In this document: positions 36,398-47,620 of the stretch, one piece after another | Position numbering within the stretch: position 1 is the first letter of the stretch | Layout: each line of letters begins with the position of its first letter | Assembly: GCA_028023455.1 (NCBI GenBank) | Contig: JAQFVV010000049.1 | Span: 4,639,149 to 4,703,148, forward strand | Origin: Epiperipatus broadwayi | Lineage: Eukaryota > Onychophora > Udeonychophora > Euonychophora > Peripatidae | Direction: 5' to 3' | DNA: 64,000 nucleotides | Translations under genes and position numbers: made by a program | Notes under the pieces: model-generated | Told to the model about the DNA's origin: nothing | Seen by the model: the letters and a program-made list of their open reading frames with translations, nothing else | Databases searched by the model: none

Positions 36398-36860
36398 ATA
36401 GGGTTTATGAGCACAGACTTTCACATGACCCACCACTCTCCACTCTATCTCATAACACTGATACACTTGAACACATATATGTCGAAAAGATAAATAATCA
36501 CTAATATACATATTTCATGCTAAACTAGCAATCATCATTTGGTCCAGATTATCATCTCTACACATACATGCCATAAGTGTTCAGATATATATATATTAAG
36601 ATAGCCAATCTTCATACTTTAATGGATAGGTTTCAATCCACTCCACACTCCAACTCTTCAACCGTCAATCCAATTGAAAATCTGATAATGGCATGCTCAA
36701 AGGCCATCCTGAGGCCAAGATTCTCATCACACTTATATTGACCTAAAGTCAATTTGACCTCTCATGTACAGGACAATCCATTTAATACATATACAAGGGA
36801 TGGGCAGACATTTCTACTATGTAATAACGAAATACAGGCTTATTATATACTTGTATCTAT
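36398..36860 (-). repeat. hammerhead/tRNA-like repeat, minus copy with body
   Basis: The minus-strand tRNA-like part (36398-36490) lies next to a hammerhead remnant (36498-36544). The remnant has ACCAAATGATGA (first C of CUGAUGA changed), TTGCTAGTTTAGCAT, GAAA intact, then ATATGTATA and TTAGT. The body (36590-36760) holds CATACTTTAATGGATAGG, TTCAATCCACTCCACACTCC and ATTGAAAATCTGATAATGG. Its plus-strand partner lies at 36885-37000. Confidence 0.75.
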
Positions 36861-36884
36861 ATATTAATATACAAGGTAACCTTT

Positions 36885-37000
36885 GAGCATTCCATCATCA
36901 GCAGATTTTCAATTGGATGGAGTATTGAAGAGTTGGAGTGTGGAGTGGATTGAAGCCTGTCCAATAAAGTATGAAGATTGCTATCACTTTAACGGTCACT
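36885..37000 (+). repeat. inverted partial body of the same repeat
   Basis: AGATTTTCAATTGGATGGAG, GAAGAGTTGGAGTGTGGAG and AAAGTATGAAGATTGC mirror 36600-36700. With the minus copy it forms a foldback with a roughly 190-bp spacer. Confidence 0.8.
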
Positions 37001-37935
37001 GCAATGAGCCTTAATGTATCTGCACTACACGGGTGCCATCTAGGCATTTGAACCTAGAAAAATTTATATAGTAGGCAGATATGTAAGTTAAGATTCAAAA
37101 AAATTTTTGTATACTGTATATTATTCTGACCATTTGCCCAATATCACTAGCTCATAGAGTAGCAGAAATTTAAACATTTTTATAAGTTTTTAATAGATTT
37201 AGATTCTCAAAATATATTGTACCGGTATAAATCCACCACGCTTACTCATACACATACCCATTCAAACCCACCACTTTAAAATAAATCCAAAACCCAACTA
37301 ATTCAAACCCAAACCCCAACAACCGATATATTTACACCACAATACCCTTTCTACTCACTAAAATATAAATTTACATAATATATATAATTTATTAGACTAT
37401 AGATATTAACATTTATAAATATATTAATCAACAACAAAATTAAATAAATTAGAGATAATAAGGGAGGACAAAAATTAAATTAAATATTTAATAAAAAATA
37501 TAAACATATAAATATATAAATAAACAAATAGAAACACATAATATATTTATATAATAGAAATATACACATATAAATATATATACATATAAATTCATAAACC
37601 TCTTATTTCACTATCTTTATAATTTTATTTAATAAACAAACTTATCCAATATTATTAAATATTATAAAGAATCAGAGTATTTACATGAAAAATATTTCTC
37701 TAAAATTTTTATTAATTATTTTATTAGAATAGGTCAGAAAACAACATAGATTTAATAAATAATAAAATAATTATTTTATATAAATCACATGAAGATATTT
37801 TTTTAATAATCATGAAATAAAATTGTTTTAATAACATAAATAGATAATTTTTATATAATCACATAAATAAATAATTGTTTTATATAATACACATAAAATA
37901 GAGAATTTTGATTCAAACCTACAGTAATCACTTCC
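37001..37935. other. AT-rich stretch with a C-rich patch
   Basis: 37230-37345 is C-rich on the plus strand (CATACCCATTCAAACCCACC and similar). Nothing recognised. Confidence 0.45.
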
Positions 37936-37939
37936 ATAA

Positions 37940-38945
37940 CAATACTGTACTTTGACAAGGCTAAGCCCCCAAGTAGCCCGGGACACGACAACCACGGGAC
38001 ATTTCAACCGGTGATCCAAGAGATACGGGAAAGAAAAAGCTTTCATTCCCCAATGGTAGAATGGCGAGCTAACTTCGGAAGGGAAGGCATTGCCACAGAC
38101 GGAAGGACGAAACTTAGCGGATTTTTTAAGAGAAATTATATAAACCGGAAACTATTTGCTGTTTCTCCCACGCGGATCCTTATCCCAATAAAAACAAGGA
38201 AATAAACGAAGGGAAAACAAAATAGTTAATTTTACTCTGGGACCTAACCCTTGGTGACGGGGTAACGATAGTATCAAATATTCAGGAATTATTTCTCATA
38301 TTTACCATAAGGTAACACTTGCCCATATTTTTTTAGACAACCTGAGCAATTATAGGACAAATACATAGACTTAAAAGACTAACATTACAACCGGAATGGA
38401 AAGAATATTTAATTCAGGAAAGAAATACTTTTAAATAACTGACATACACCATCCGTTGGAATATACTTTGGCATTTGTCAGAAACCAAAGAAAAAAAAAC
38501 GAAAAAACATTACAATTTATGATTTCTAAAGACTAGCAGAGGATAAAAAAAAGAAAATACGCAGTAAACATAAAGAAAAAAACCATGATTTACTGATTGA
38601 TAATATACGAAGAAAAAAGGAACACCCTCCACCGTGGATTTAGTATTTGTAGCAAAAATTGATGGAGGGAAACGGGCACGGGGACAAGGGGAGAGCGCCG
38701 GCAATCCCGACAGCGACACTGGCCTAAAAGAAGAATTATCGCGGTGCTGGCCCCCCCCGCCAGGGTTTTCGTGCACCCTCCTTTTTGCCCCCCCCCCTTC
38801 TTTCTCCTTTTTTCCTCGCTTCTATCCTCTTTCCTGCCCTGCTGTTTTCAAAACCGCAAGGAAGGATTTGAAGATTTTTACGCTTCTTTCAAACCCCGCC
38901 GAAACAACCCCCCCGACCCTCCCCTTACCCGGCGACTAATATTTA
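37940..38945. other. GC- and CpG-rich island, nature unknown
   Basis: Two GC-rich blocks (about 37940-38215 and 38620-38940) stand out from the surrounding A/T-rich DNA. They contain many CpGs (CCCGGGACACGACAACCACG, GAGCGCCGGCAATCCCGACA), ETS-like CCGGAA sites (38144, 38392) and C9-C10 tracts. Open frames at 38011-38205, 38510-38776 and 38634-38939 are low-complexity or unlike any family I know. It could be a CpG-island promoter with a non-coding first exon, a transposon 5' region, or foreign DNA. I cannot decide between these. Confidence 0.55.
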
Positions 38946-40700
38946 AAACAATAAACTAAAAGAAGCCACTGCCAGTAATTAACACACAAATAGATTTTAT
39001 TAACTCACATTTAAAATTGAGGAATAAATTTATTTTTAGATTTTAACATTAATAATTTTTTTAAATTTAAATTCCAATTACTATTTAAATAGATCGCACA
39101 GATGGATATTTAAATTATATTTTACTTTAGCATGTCAAGCATAGATAGTCTACATAGATTTTTTTCCACTTAAAACTTATCAAAACATTCATTCCATCTC
39201 AGACTAAAAGTTCATAGCCAACCCAATGTCAGCTTCCAGATATATATTTGCAACCAATGTAATATGAAGATGCTAGCATAAAACCACACTGACAGGAATG
39301 TGCATCTGACAGCATGATATTATTTGAAAAAAATGATCCGTGTCTAGAACAGGAATGTGCATCTGTCAGACTAAGGAATCATGTATGGTTATTTTTAAAG
39401 AGTGCTACATATGGGGGAGAGCGGTCTTTCTGCCATCTTATAAATCCCTGTCCACAAAGCTAGAAGGGGTCAATGGTGCAGGAAATACATCTGCGACCAT
39501 TTCAATGATATAACTGCCTCTTTGGGGTCATGCATTCAGTTGGGCAAGTTGCCCTGTATGCTAAACATGCTTCACATTACATTAATATAAACACCCATAT
39601 ATCCCTCCACAAGCATTGCCCTAACTACAAAACAAATAGCCTGAAATTAAAATCCCTTAAATTAACATAAACGAATTTAAACATAGTTATTAATCTTTAT
39701 CCATGCAGCTATCTACATCCAACATTAATTTAATACATTTTATTTAACAGATAGAAATTAATAACCTAGTTAAATACAAACATAAATAATTAAATTTAAA
39801 AAAATGGAAATGATTGAAATAGCAAACGCATATAAAAACAAATATTTATAATTGATTTAGAGTTCTATTCTTGGTCAGATAAGAGTACATTCATTTATAT
39901 TACTTTTTTTTTTGGGGGGGGGATTGATTACTTATTGACGTTATACGGTAATTATTTAAAAGAAAGTTCAATTGGTAAAAGTTTATACTTTATGGATTCT
40001 GCAGATTTTGAGGTCCATCTTCATAATCACTTATGTAGATTGTTTGTTCTTCCTTTTTAAAAATGAAGCCGCTACTTGCCATTCCTTTTTGGTCCCTAAC
40101 TGTCATAGGGAGGTCTCAGCTGGTTGTCTGAAAATTAAATTTATTGCAGACTTTCACATCGTGAAAATCTGCAATATAGCTAGTTATAACGACATATTCA
40201 TAGTCAGCTTTCAGATAACAATTATAATAATCCTTTTGCTTTTATATTTTTCTTAGCCTCTTATCATTAAATCTTTGTGTTTCAGTTATGGTCCGTGCTG
40301 TCATTTTCATGCTTGCATTGGTCATTTAATTTCTTTGTATTCTCTTATCTGACCATTTAATTTATTTTAAGTGCCTCACGGGCTAGTTTGCTTTTGAACA
40401 ATCATTTAATTAATAAGACAATCATTTCCATTTTCTAAGATTATAGAAATCAACATTACTTCTATTTGCAAAAATATCAAATCTTTATATCTTTACTTTT
40501 TTACAAAAAAAATTACTTTCAAATATTTTTATTTTTCAAATAGTTTTTAAAGTTGTCCATCATGCGATCTATATATACATTAAACAGTTTTTAAATTTCA
40601 GTTTTTAAGTTGTTTTTTTCTTTTTAATACATCAATTTTTATTTATGATCTTTTTATTTTCATTTTAAAATAATGTAACGGAATATTATATTCTGTTACA
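38946..40700. other. mostly AT-rich stretch, no gene recognised
   Basis: 39220-39560 is less AT-rich and contains a direct repeat ACAGGAATGTGCATCTG (about 39293 and 39349). 39902-39921 is T10G9. An open frame at 39972-40256 has no recognisable similarity. A short hairpin at 40142-40175 pairs TTGCAGACTTTCAC with GTGAAAATCTGCAA (one mismatch, 3-nt loop); too short for a typical microRNA precursor. Confidence 0.4.
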
Positions 40701-40905
40701 CTATCTTAACATATATCTGAGCACTTATGGAATATATGTGCAGAGATGATAATCTGGACCAACTATTAATTGCTGGTTTAGCATGAAATACCAACATTTG
40801 TGATTATTTATCTTTTTGACATACAAGTGTTCAAGTGTATCAGTGTTATGAGATGGAATGGGGAGTAGTGGGCCATGTGAATGTCTATGCTCATATACGC
40901 TATAT
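40700..40905 (+). repeat. hammerhead/tRNA-like repeat, plus copy
   Basis: Order: 5'-truncated body (CTATCTTAA, TGAGCACTTATGG), AGATGATAATCTGGACC lead, hammerhead remnant 40758-40804 (CTATTAA for CUGAUGA, TTGCTGGTTTAGCAT stem II, GAAA intact), TGATTATTTATCTTTTTGAC linker, then a tRNA-like part with a decayed B box. Confidence 0.7.
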
Positions 40906-42206
40906 ATTATTTTATTTATTGTGAAATCAATTTAGAGTCCCTAAATAATTTAATATTTTTATTTATTTCATAGTTATGCATCATTTTCTCGTAATATCTC
41001 TATGTGCATATTAATTCTCTAGTAAGCACTAATATTCAGGGCTGAGAAAAGTGGGACTGTTGCCCAGTAACTGTCATGATGATGCCAAATGATAAAATAT
41101 TTACGTAGGGTCTTTCATTAAAACAAGTTGCATGGAAGATAGGTAATTACGTTTAAAACCTGCACATTCTAATAAAATCCTTATTGATGAATGTTAAATG
41201 TAGCCCTCTGAGATGGGATTTGGGTAAGTGGTGATTAATAAAAATATATACAGAGAGCTTTATATAAATGTTTGCATAAAGAACAGAGTCTGATCCTCAT
41301 TATAAATAATCTTTGGGAACACTGACAAAATAAATATTATTGTATAATATTGCATGTGCACATCAAAAAGCATTACTTCTGTGTATAGATTGATATATGA
41401 AGGGTCCATTTAAGTAAATCATCAACATCATTTCGTGATCATTAGTAGTGTTACTCAATACAATATATATATTAAATCTATTACGAGAATAAATAAGTAT
41501 GTACTAATAAGTATTAATGGAAAGCTAAGCCTAAAGTTATTTAAAAGAATATATCTACAACCAGCTTTTAACTTTTCGTGGCTTTCAATAATCGCAACAA
41601 ACACGCACATCTATATCCTTTTATTAGAAATTAAAAATCATGCTGAAATCTGTTTTGGTCAGCTTTGTACATACTACTTGCTGTTGACAATTAATAAGTC
41701 AGGCCATTCCTTTAACAAATCAATACTTGTTAACCATAATTGATTTCTTCTGCAAGTGGTTAGAATACTTCCCATTAGAAGTAGCCACAAGCCAACTTAT
41801 ATTATACTGACATCTTTTGCCTACTCAGGTTCTAAAAGGTATTTCTACTCGCGACTAAGCTTTATTTCTTAATGGGGGTAAACAACTCGCTATAATAGAA
41901 GCTGTAGCAACGTCTTATTCAAAATATAATAAAAAAATATTAGCAGGTAATATTTGCGCTTGGTAAATAAAATTATTTGCTTCCGTAATTAGAATTGATA
42001 TTGTCATGATTACTAATAAAGGTTGAAATAATAACAAATTTAATATTAAAAGAAAAAAAACATTTTGTTTGTTTATTGTTAAAAACACTCCAAGAAAAGA
42101 TGTTTTTTTCCCACTAAATATAAATATACAATACTTACTAAAATTGATTTTTTCTCACATTGATTATTTAATAAATAAGTTAAAAATTGGTTATAATAAG
42201 TATTAA
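40906..42206. other. AT-rich stretch, nothing recognised
   Basis: A 102-codon open frame at 41435-41743 matches nothing I know and lies in AT-rich sequence; probably chance. Confidence 0.4.
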
Positions 42207-42676
42207 TATAGGGGATTTGAACACAGACTTTCAAGCACCCTTCAACTATCCACACTAGCTAATCCCACTGATACACATGACCACACACCTGTAGAAAATA
42301 TAATCACAATAAAGGTATTTCGTGCTGAACCAGTACTCATTAGTTGATCCAGATTATCATCTTCCATATATATATAATCAGTGCTCAGTTTGTATTAAGA
42401 CAGAAAATCTTCATACTTTAATGGAGAAGCTTCAATCCACTCCAAACCTCCAACTCTTCAACCATCCATACCATTAAAAATCAGATGATTGAAAGTCCAA
42501 ACCCCATGCTTATACCAATATTATTGCCATGCCCATTTTGACCTCAAGTCACTCTGACTCCTCATGTATAGTACCTTATCCATTTAAATACATAGAAGAG
42601 GCATGGACAGGATGCAGGCTTAATGTGTAAGATTTAAAATTCAGGCAATCTTCATATACCTGGAGCTTAATTGTAA
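42207..42676 (-). repeat. hammerhead/tRNA-like repeat, tandem unit A
   Basis: The minus-strand unit is tRNA-like at 42209-42296 (complement of GTGTTCAAATCCCC at the edge), hammerhead at 42303-42348, body to 42676. The hammerhead reads CTAATGA, GTACTGGTTCAGCAC, GAAA, TACCTTTA, TTGTGAT; GAAA and stem II loop intact, CUGAUGA with one change. The body contains CATACTTTAATGGAGAAGC, CAACTCTTCAACCATCC and CATTTTGACCTCAAGTCACT. This is the fullest copy in the window, joined directly to unit B. Confidence 0.85.
42303..42348 (-). ncRNA. hammerhead-like core, unit A
   Basis: Stem I ATCAA/TTGTGAT (imperfect), box CTAATGA (G5 to A), stem II GTACTG-GTT-CAGCAC with one A-C mismatch, GAAA intact, short stem III TACCTTTA. 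G5 is a catalytic-core residue, so cleavage is doubtful. Confidence 0.6.
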
Positions 42677-42925
42677 ATATAGGGGATTTGAAATCAGACT
42701 TTTAAGCACCCTTCCAACAATCTACACTATCTCATACCACTGATACATATGACTACACACATGTAGAAAAAGATAAATAATCTCAAATATATGTATTGTG
42801 CTGAACTAGCACTCATCAGTTGGTCCAGCTTATCATCTGCCACACATATATACAATTAGTGTTCAGTTTATATTAAGATAGCAAATGTTCATACTTTAAT
42901 GGACAGGCTTCAATCCACTCCAACT
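42677..42925 (-). repeat. hammerhead/tRNA-like repeat, tandem unit B (truncated)
   Basis: Starts with AGGGGATTTGAAATCAGAC like unit A and follows it in direct orientation; matching points lie 476 bp apart. The tRNA-like part is at 42677-42775, the hammerhead at 42782-42824, and the body stops at TTCAATCCACTCCAAC near 42925, where an inverted piece begins. Confidence 0.85.
42782..42824 (-). ncRNA. hammerhead-like core, unit B
   Basis: ACCAA stem I, intact CTGATGA, stem II GTGCT-AGTTC-AGCAC fully paired, then AA only (two bases of GAAA deleted), TACATATA, TTTGAG. Inactive as it stands because GAAA is incomplete, but box and stem II are perfect. Confidence 0.65.
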
Positions 42926-43235
42926 GTCCATTAAAGTATGAAGATTTTATATCTTAATATAAATTGACCACTGATTATAAAGCATATCCATTAAGCTTGT
43001 CCATTAAATGTGAAGATTTGCAATCTTAATATAAACTGACCACTGATAATATATATTTGTGGGAGATGATAATTTGGACCAGCTGATGAGTACTGCTGAG
43101 GTTCAGCACAAAATACATATATTGATGATTATTTATTTTTTGTACATGTGTGTGGTCATGTGTATCAATGGTATGAGATAGTGTGGATAATTGAAGGGTG
43201 CTTGAAAGTGTGTGTTCAAATCCCTTACATTTATA
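42926..43235 (+). repeat. hammerhead/tRNA-like repeat, plus unit C
   Basis: Inverted relative to A and B. Two body ends occur in series (TGTCCATTAAAGTATGAAG and TGTCCATTAAATGTGAAG). Then come GGGAGATGATAATTTGGACC, a hammerhead remnant (43078-43130: CTGATGA intact, altered stem II, AAAA for GAAA, TACATATA, TTGATGA) and the tRNA-like part (43141-43228), which ends GTGTTCAAATCCC, a good B box. Confidence 0.82.
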
Positions 43236-43635
43236 ATTGAGCTCCAGGGTATATGAAGAATGCCTATATTTCAAAACTTATAATAAGTATTAATAAGATA
43301 ATAATTTCAAATTATATTTAAATGCATCACACACATATATAAAAATCAGTGCAAAAAATTAAAAAATACATAATAAAACTTTTTATATAGATTAACTAAA
43401 ATATAAAAAGTAATACTTGAATTTAAACAAAACACAGATATCATATGATGCCAATGAACCCAACGCTTTACAAAAGCAGGCTCCATTTATTCTATTCTAT
43501 TGCTGCCCTCTATTGTATTTTTAAATAATAAACAGATATTAAACGATAGTGCTTATTAAATCTATATCCTTTGCTATTCTTACTTACCAATTTCTGGTTT
43601 ATGGTTTTAATCCAAATGTACTGGGTTTAAATTCA
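43236..43635. other. AT-rich stretch, nothing recognised
   Basis: No feature supported. Confidence 0.5.
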
Positions 43636-43640
43636 AGTGC

Positions 43641-43678
43641 CTCACTGATGAGGCCCACAATTCAGAAACTAGTCAAAG
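43641..43678 (+). ncRNA. hammerhead-like core, third sequence type
   Basis: Reads CTCACTGATGA, GGCCCACAATTCA, GAAA, CTAGTC. CUGAUGA, GAAA and the CUA-GUC short stem III with cleavage triplet are all exact. Stem II has lost its 3' strand (GGCC faces UUCA), and I cannot find a good stem I partner downstream. It is the only copy besides 30841-30882 in which both conserved boxes are close to or at consensus. Confidence 0.6.
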
Positions 43679-44339
43679 AATGTAAAGTAATACTATATAT
43701 GGATTTGATAATCCCCACCTGTTAGTATTTATCGATTACTCAAACTTATAATGGAAGGCGTCTATGAAATATAGAAATCTGCATCTATAAAATTTGATCT
43801 ATTTTTTTGTAAATTAATAATTTTGTAAAATAAAAATAAAAATAATTGATAAACAAATATATATTCTGCTTTATTAGATTTTAAAAATTACATTAAGTAT
43901 TTATTATTATTTTTAAATTATAAAACTTTTTTTCTAAGCAATTAATTGTAATGTTAATCTATAAATTGCATATGGGAGCTATTCTTTTTTTTTTTTTTCA
44001 AAAAACATCTGTTTTTAAAAAATATTCATGTGACAATATGCGATTAAGTTGTTAAACAAATAGACCTTCATTTTTTAAAAACTACAAGAGCCAAAATGGT
44101 TTGGGCATTAACTAAAAAAAAATCCATTGATCCATCTCTGATGATTGACTGGAATAATTTAATAAATGTTATTTCATGTAATTTATAAGTATTCTTGCAA
44201 CTTTAGTTGTAATATAATTATTCAAATGTTGAAAATTAAATGATGTAATGAACCTGTGTTGCAAGTATTTATAAATTTAAAATTAAAATTATTACAGACT
44301 TTCTTATGGAGAATCATACTTGTTGCTGAGACTTTGGGC
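43679..44339. other. AT-rich stretch, nothing recognised
   Basis: No feature supported. Confidence 0.5.
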
Positions 44340-44640
44340 TGTTATATATATATATATATATTATCTAATGAGTGTGCAAATAGCTCTTAATAAGATTTTC
44401 AAAATATTCCTATCCTCAGACTGGTTTCTAGCTTCTGGCTTTCTTCAATGAAATGCTAGGATATTCAAGCATTAAATTTAAAATACCAGGTCAAGCCCAG
44501 CACATTATTTAATGGTTAACTATTAACTAGAAAATCTAAAATTTTCAAACATCCATGTCTTCAAATTCAGCTATCTACCTTAAATAACCATATGAGACTG
44601 AACTAACTTCAAATACACCATATATTAATAGCTTTAGCAA
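44340..44640 (-). repeat. PLE-type terminal repeat with hammerhead-like core
   Basis: Related to 15000-15399 (CATCCATGTCTTCAAATTCAGC, ATTTAATGGTTAACTATTAA). At 44401-44466 the minus strand shows CATTGAAGA, AGC-CAGA-AGC(T), AGAAA, CCAGTC, closed by a long stem I (GAATATCCTA against TAGGAATATT). The box is UUGAAGA for CUGANGA; GAAA and GUC are intact. Confidence 0.65.
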
Positions 44641-44686
44641 TATAAAATCACCAAAGCCTTAAGAGCTAAAAATATAATTGCAAAAA

Positions 44687-44934
44687 AAAATCAAGTCATA
44701 TGTCACATGACCTAATTTAATAAGCTTGTATTACAAATGCTATCTAATGAGCATGCAAATAGTTCTTAACAAGCTTTTTAGAATATCCCTCAAAGAGGAA
44801 AGCCAGAAGCTAGAAACTGGCCTGAAAATAGGGATATTCTGAAAAGCTTGTTAAGAGCTATTTGCATGCACCTTAGATAACATTTGTAAAACAAGCTTAA
44901 TAAATTAGGTCATGTGACATATGACTTGATTTCT
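44687..44934. repeat. large foldback centred on a hammerhead-like core
   Basis: Arms 44687-44791 and 44829-44934 match almost base for base (TCACATGACCTAATTTA...TAAATTAGGTCATGTGA; CAAATAGTTCTTAACAAGCT...AGCTTGTTAAGAGCTATTTG), about 100 bp with few mismatches. The centre (44779-44841) reads AGAATATCCCT, CAAAGA, GGAAAGCCAGAAGCT, AGAAA, CTGGCC, then AGGGATATTCT: a 10-bp stem I around a degenerate hammerhead core. Confidence 0.85.
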
Positions 44935-46337
44935 TTGCCATGTATATATATGTATACTTATAGAAATATACAATGACCTTTGTAAAAGTGAATTGTTTCT
45001 TCAATTTATGGATCTCAATTTTCTAAAACTGTAAAGTTATCATTCATTTTTAAAACTGAAGTTCAAAAAGAGTATGTGATACTAATCATTTTACGTCATT
45101 TGGAGAGTTAAGTAATATTGTAAAAATGGCTTTAAAATTTTTTAATGTTTGAACAGGCTATTTTTGACATTGTGAAATTAGAAGAAATGTTAAAAAGATG
45201 ATTGATGTGCAAAAGAACATTCTAAGTTATTATAAAAGCAAAAATATTGTAAGTTAAAGTGAAATAATGTATATTATTAAATATATATAATAACTTTGAG
45301 AATATTAACAATATATAGACAAAAAACATGATTAGTTAATCAACAAAATAAAAAAATATGAATATTAATAATTATTTATTAACAACTTCTCAATATAATA
45401 AAAGAATGTTTTTATATAAATGTACAAAAAGCTTTTAAATAGATCAGTCATTAATTTAATATCATCATTAAAAAAATTTCAATGCTAGAATTATAAAATG
45501 TTTGAAAAATGGAATTGCAATGTTAATAAAAATGAGAAGGTTTATATTAAATATGGGGGAGTTTGTATAAAAAAAATAACTATTCACTATGGATTGTTTT
45601 TTGGGGGGCGGGGAATTAAATAAAGAAGTATAAAATAATTCAAATAATAGATAAGAAATTAGAATATCAATAAAATTGCCTAAATATATGTATTTCACAA
45701 CTAATGTACTTATTATATACAACATAAACAATGATATGCAAAAGAAAATGAGTGGATAAGTCCTAAATCAAAAGTATATTTAAAAGACAGTATTATGTAT
45801 GAAAGGTGATATCTCCAAACTTTCAAAAATATTCCAAAATTTAAACTAAAACTGATAAACCATTTTGGATAGCTCGGATTCAAATGAAACCTGTAAGAAG
45901 ATAACAGATATTCTGCAAAAACATTTCAACACATAAATTAATAAATAAAAAAATACCAAAATTTGTTTACTATGACAAAACATATATACAGAAAAGAAAA
46001 AAAACATAAATAATATGATCAATTTCTTTTTATAGAATGTAATGTATTTCTGTAATAATTTGAAATAAAGATAACAATATCAAACATAATTGAATTATTA
46101 TAAAAAATTTCAGAAACAAATTTTTCAAAGATAAAATTAGATTTCGTTATTGCTAAAAAGTTATATTCAGTGTAAATAAAAACATGGCATAATTACTAAA
46201 AATAACAATTATTTCATGAAATGCATGAAATTTTTTTACAAAAAACTTTCTAATAATAAAACAAGCAATAAACTTTTCCAAATACAAATATATTAAAATT
46301 TTATAGATCTTATAAGCTGAAGGGTAAATCTGTGAAA
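44935..46337. other. AT-rich stretch, nothing recognised
   Basis: No coding or RNA feature supported; TTTTTTGGGGGGCGGGG lies near 45598. Confidence 0.45.
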
Positions 46338-47620
46338 AATGAATCATCATCATCAACCATTATCAATCCACTGCAGAATGAAGGTCTCTCCAAGTTCAAT
46401 CCATTTTCTCCAATATTTAGCTTCTCTTCTCCATATCACCCCGGCACACTTTCTCATCTCATCCATCCATCTCACATATGGTCTCTTTCTGGGTCTTTTA
46501 CAATCTCTTGGAATCCAGTTTACAACTTCAAGTGTCCATCTATTATCATCTCTTCTAGCAATATGTCCAGCCCAACTCCACTTCAATCTTTTAATTTTTT
46601 CAATGAGGTCAGTAACATCTGTTTGTTCTCTTACCCATACATTGTGTTTTCAATCCCTTCTTGTTGTTCCCAGCATGCATCTCTCCATACTTCTTTGAGT
46701 GGTCTGAAGTCTCTGTATTGCTCTTCTGTTAAGTGTCCAAGTCTCAGATCCATAAGTAAGAACTGGCAAAACACATTTGTTAAAAACCTTCCTTTTCAAA
46801 CACATAGGCATATTTCCTTTTAGTATCAAGTTATTTCTATCAAAAGCACTCCAAACAAGTTTAATTCTATGATTAATTTCATCCATTATGTTTCCATTTG
46901 TATTAATAATCTGACCAAGGTATTTGTATCTGTTAACTTCTTCTAATTTATCATAATCAATCTTTATTTTCATATTTTTAGCAAATCGATTAAACATTAG
47001 TTTAGTCTTTTTTAACATTTATCTTTAGTCCTACTTTCCTACTTTCATCTGATAACTCCTGCAATATTTCCTGAAGCTGTGAAGCATTATTTGCAAAAAC
47101 AACTACATCATCTGAAACATCTAAATGACTTAAATAATCTCCATTTATGTTCACTCTTTTAGTTTCCCATTTTAATTCACAAAATACTTCTTGCAGCACT
47201 GCTGTAAACAGTTTTGGATATATGGAGTCATCTTGTCTTATACCCTTCTCAATATTGACTTTCCCAGTATTATTATATAATTTAATTGTTGCTGTTGCAT
47301 TTTTATAAATATTCTTTAAAATATGGCAATATCCTGGATCTATACCTTGATGATCCAATGCTTTAATCAATGAAGAAATGTTTATAGAATCAAAGGCCTT
47401 TTCATAATCTACAAATCCAAAACATAATGGCAATTCATATTCATTTGTTCTTTCTATAACTTCTCTCAATACCTGGATATGATCTACTGTACTAAAACCA
47501 CTTTTAAATCCAGCTTGTTCTCTTGGTTGGTGGAAGTCCAATGTTCTCTGTAGACGAGTTCTAATTATCTTAGTTAAAATTTTGTATAAAACTGATAAAA
47601 GACTGATAGGTCTGTAAAAA
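46338..47620 (-). pseudogene. RTE-clade LINE, 3' half with reverse transcriptase
   Basis: The minus strand begins abruptly at about 47612 with YRPISLLSVLYKILTKII and continues with REQAGFKSGFSTVDHIQVL, GFVDYEKAFDSI (palm motif A) and GIRQDDSIYPKLF (family GxRQGDxxSPxLF). Next come LDVSDDVVVFANN (motif C; family FADDxVLF), NRYKYLGQIINTNG, VLTYGSETWTLNRRAIQRLQ, WSWAGHIARR and the end IELGETFILQWIDNG. It stops at 46353 and is followed by GATGATGATGATTC, the short-repeat tail typical of RTE elements. Lesions: one extra A in an A-run near 47010 and an in-frame TGA at 46650-46652. The 5' half (endonuclease) is missing, the usual result of truncated reverse transcription. Unusual palm residues (QDD, VSDD) suggest loss of function. 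Confidence 0.93.

Noticed and set aside
38510-38939. Gly/Pro-rich open frames in the GC-rich island
   Set aside because: Low-complexity composition, frames overlap on both strands, no recognisable domain.
40142-40175. microRNA precursor
   Set aside because: The stem is only about 14-16 bp with a 3-nt loop, too short for a typical precursor.
46332-46823. Plus-strand open frames of 119-163 codons
   Set aside because: Antisense shadows of the RTE reverse transcriptase on the minus strand.
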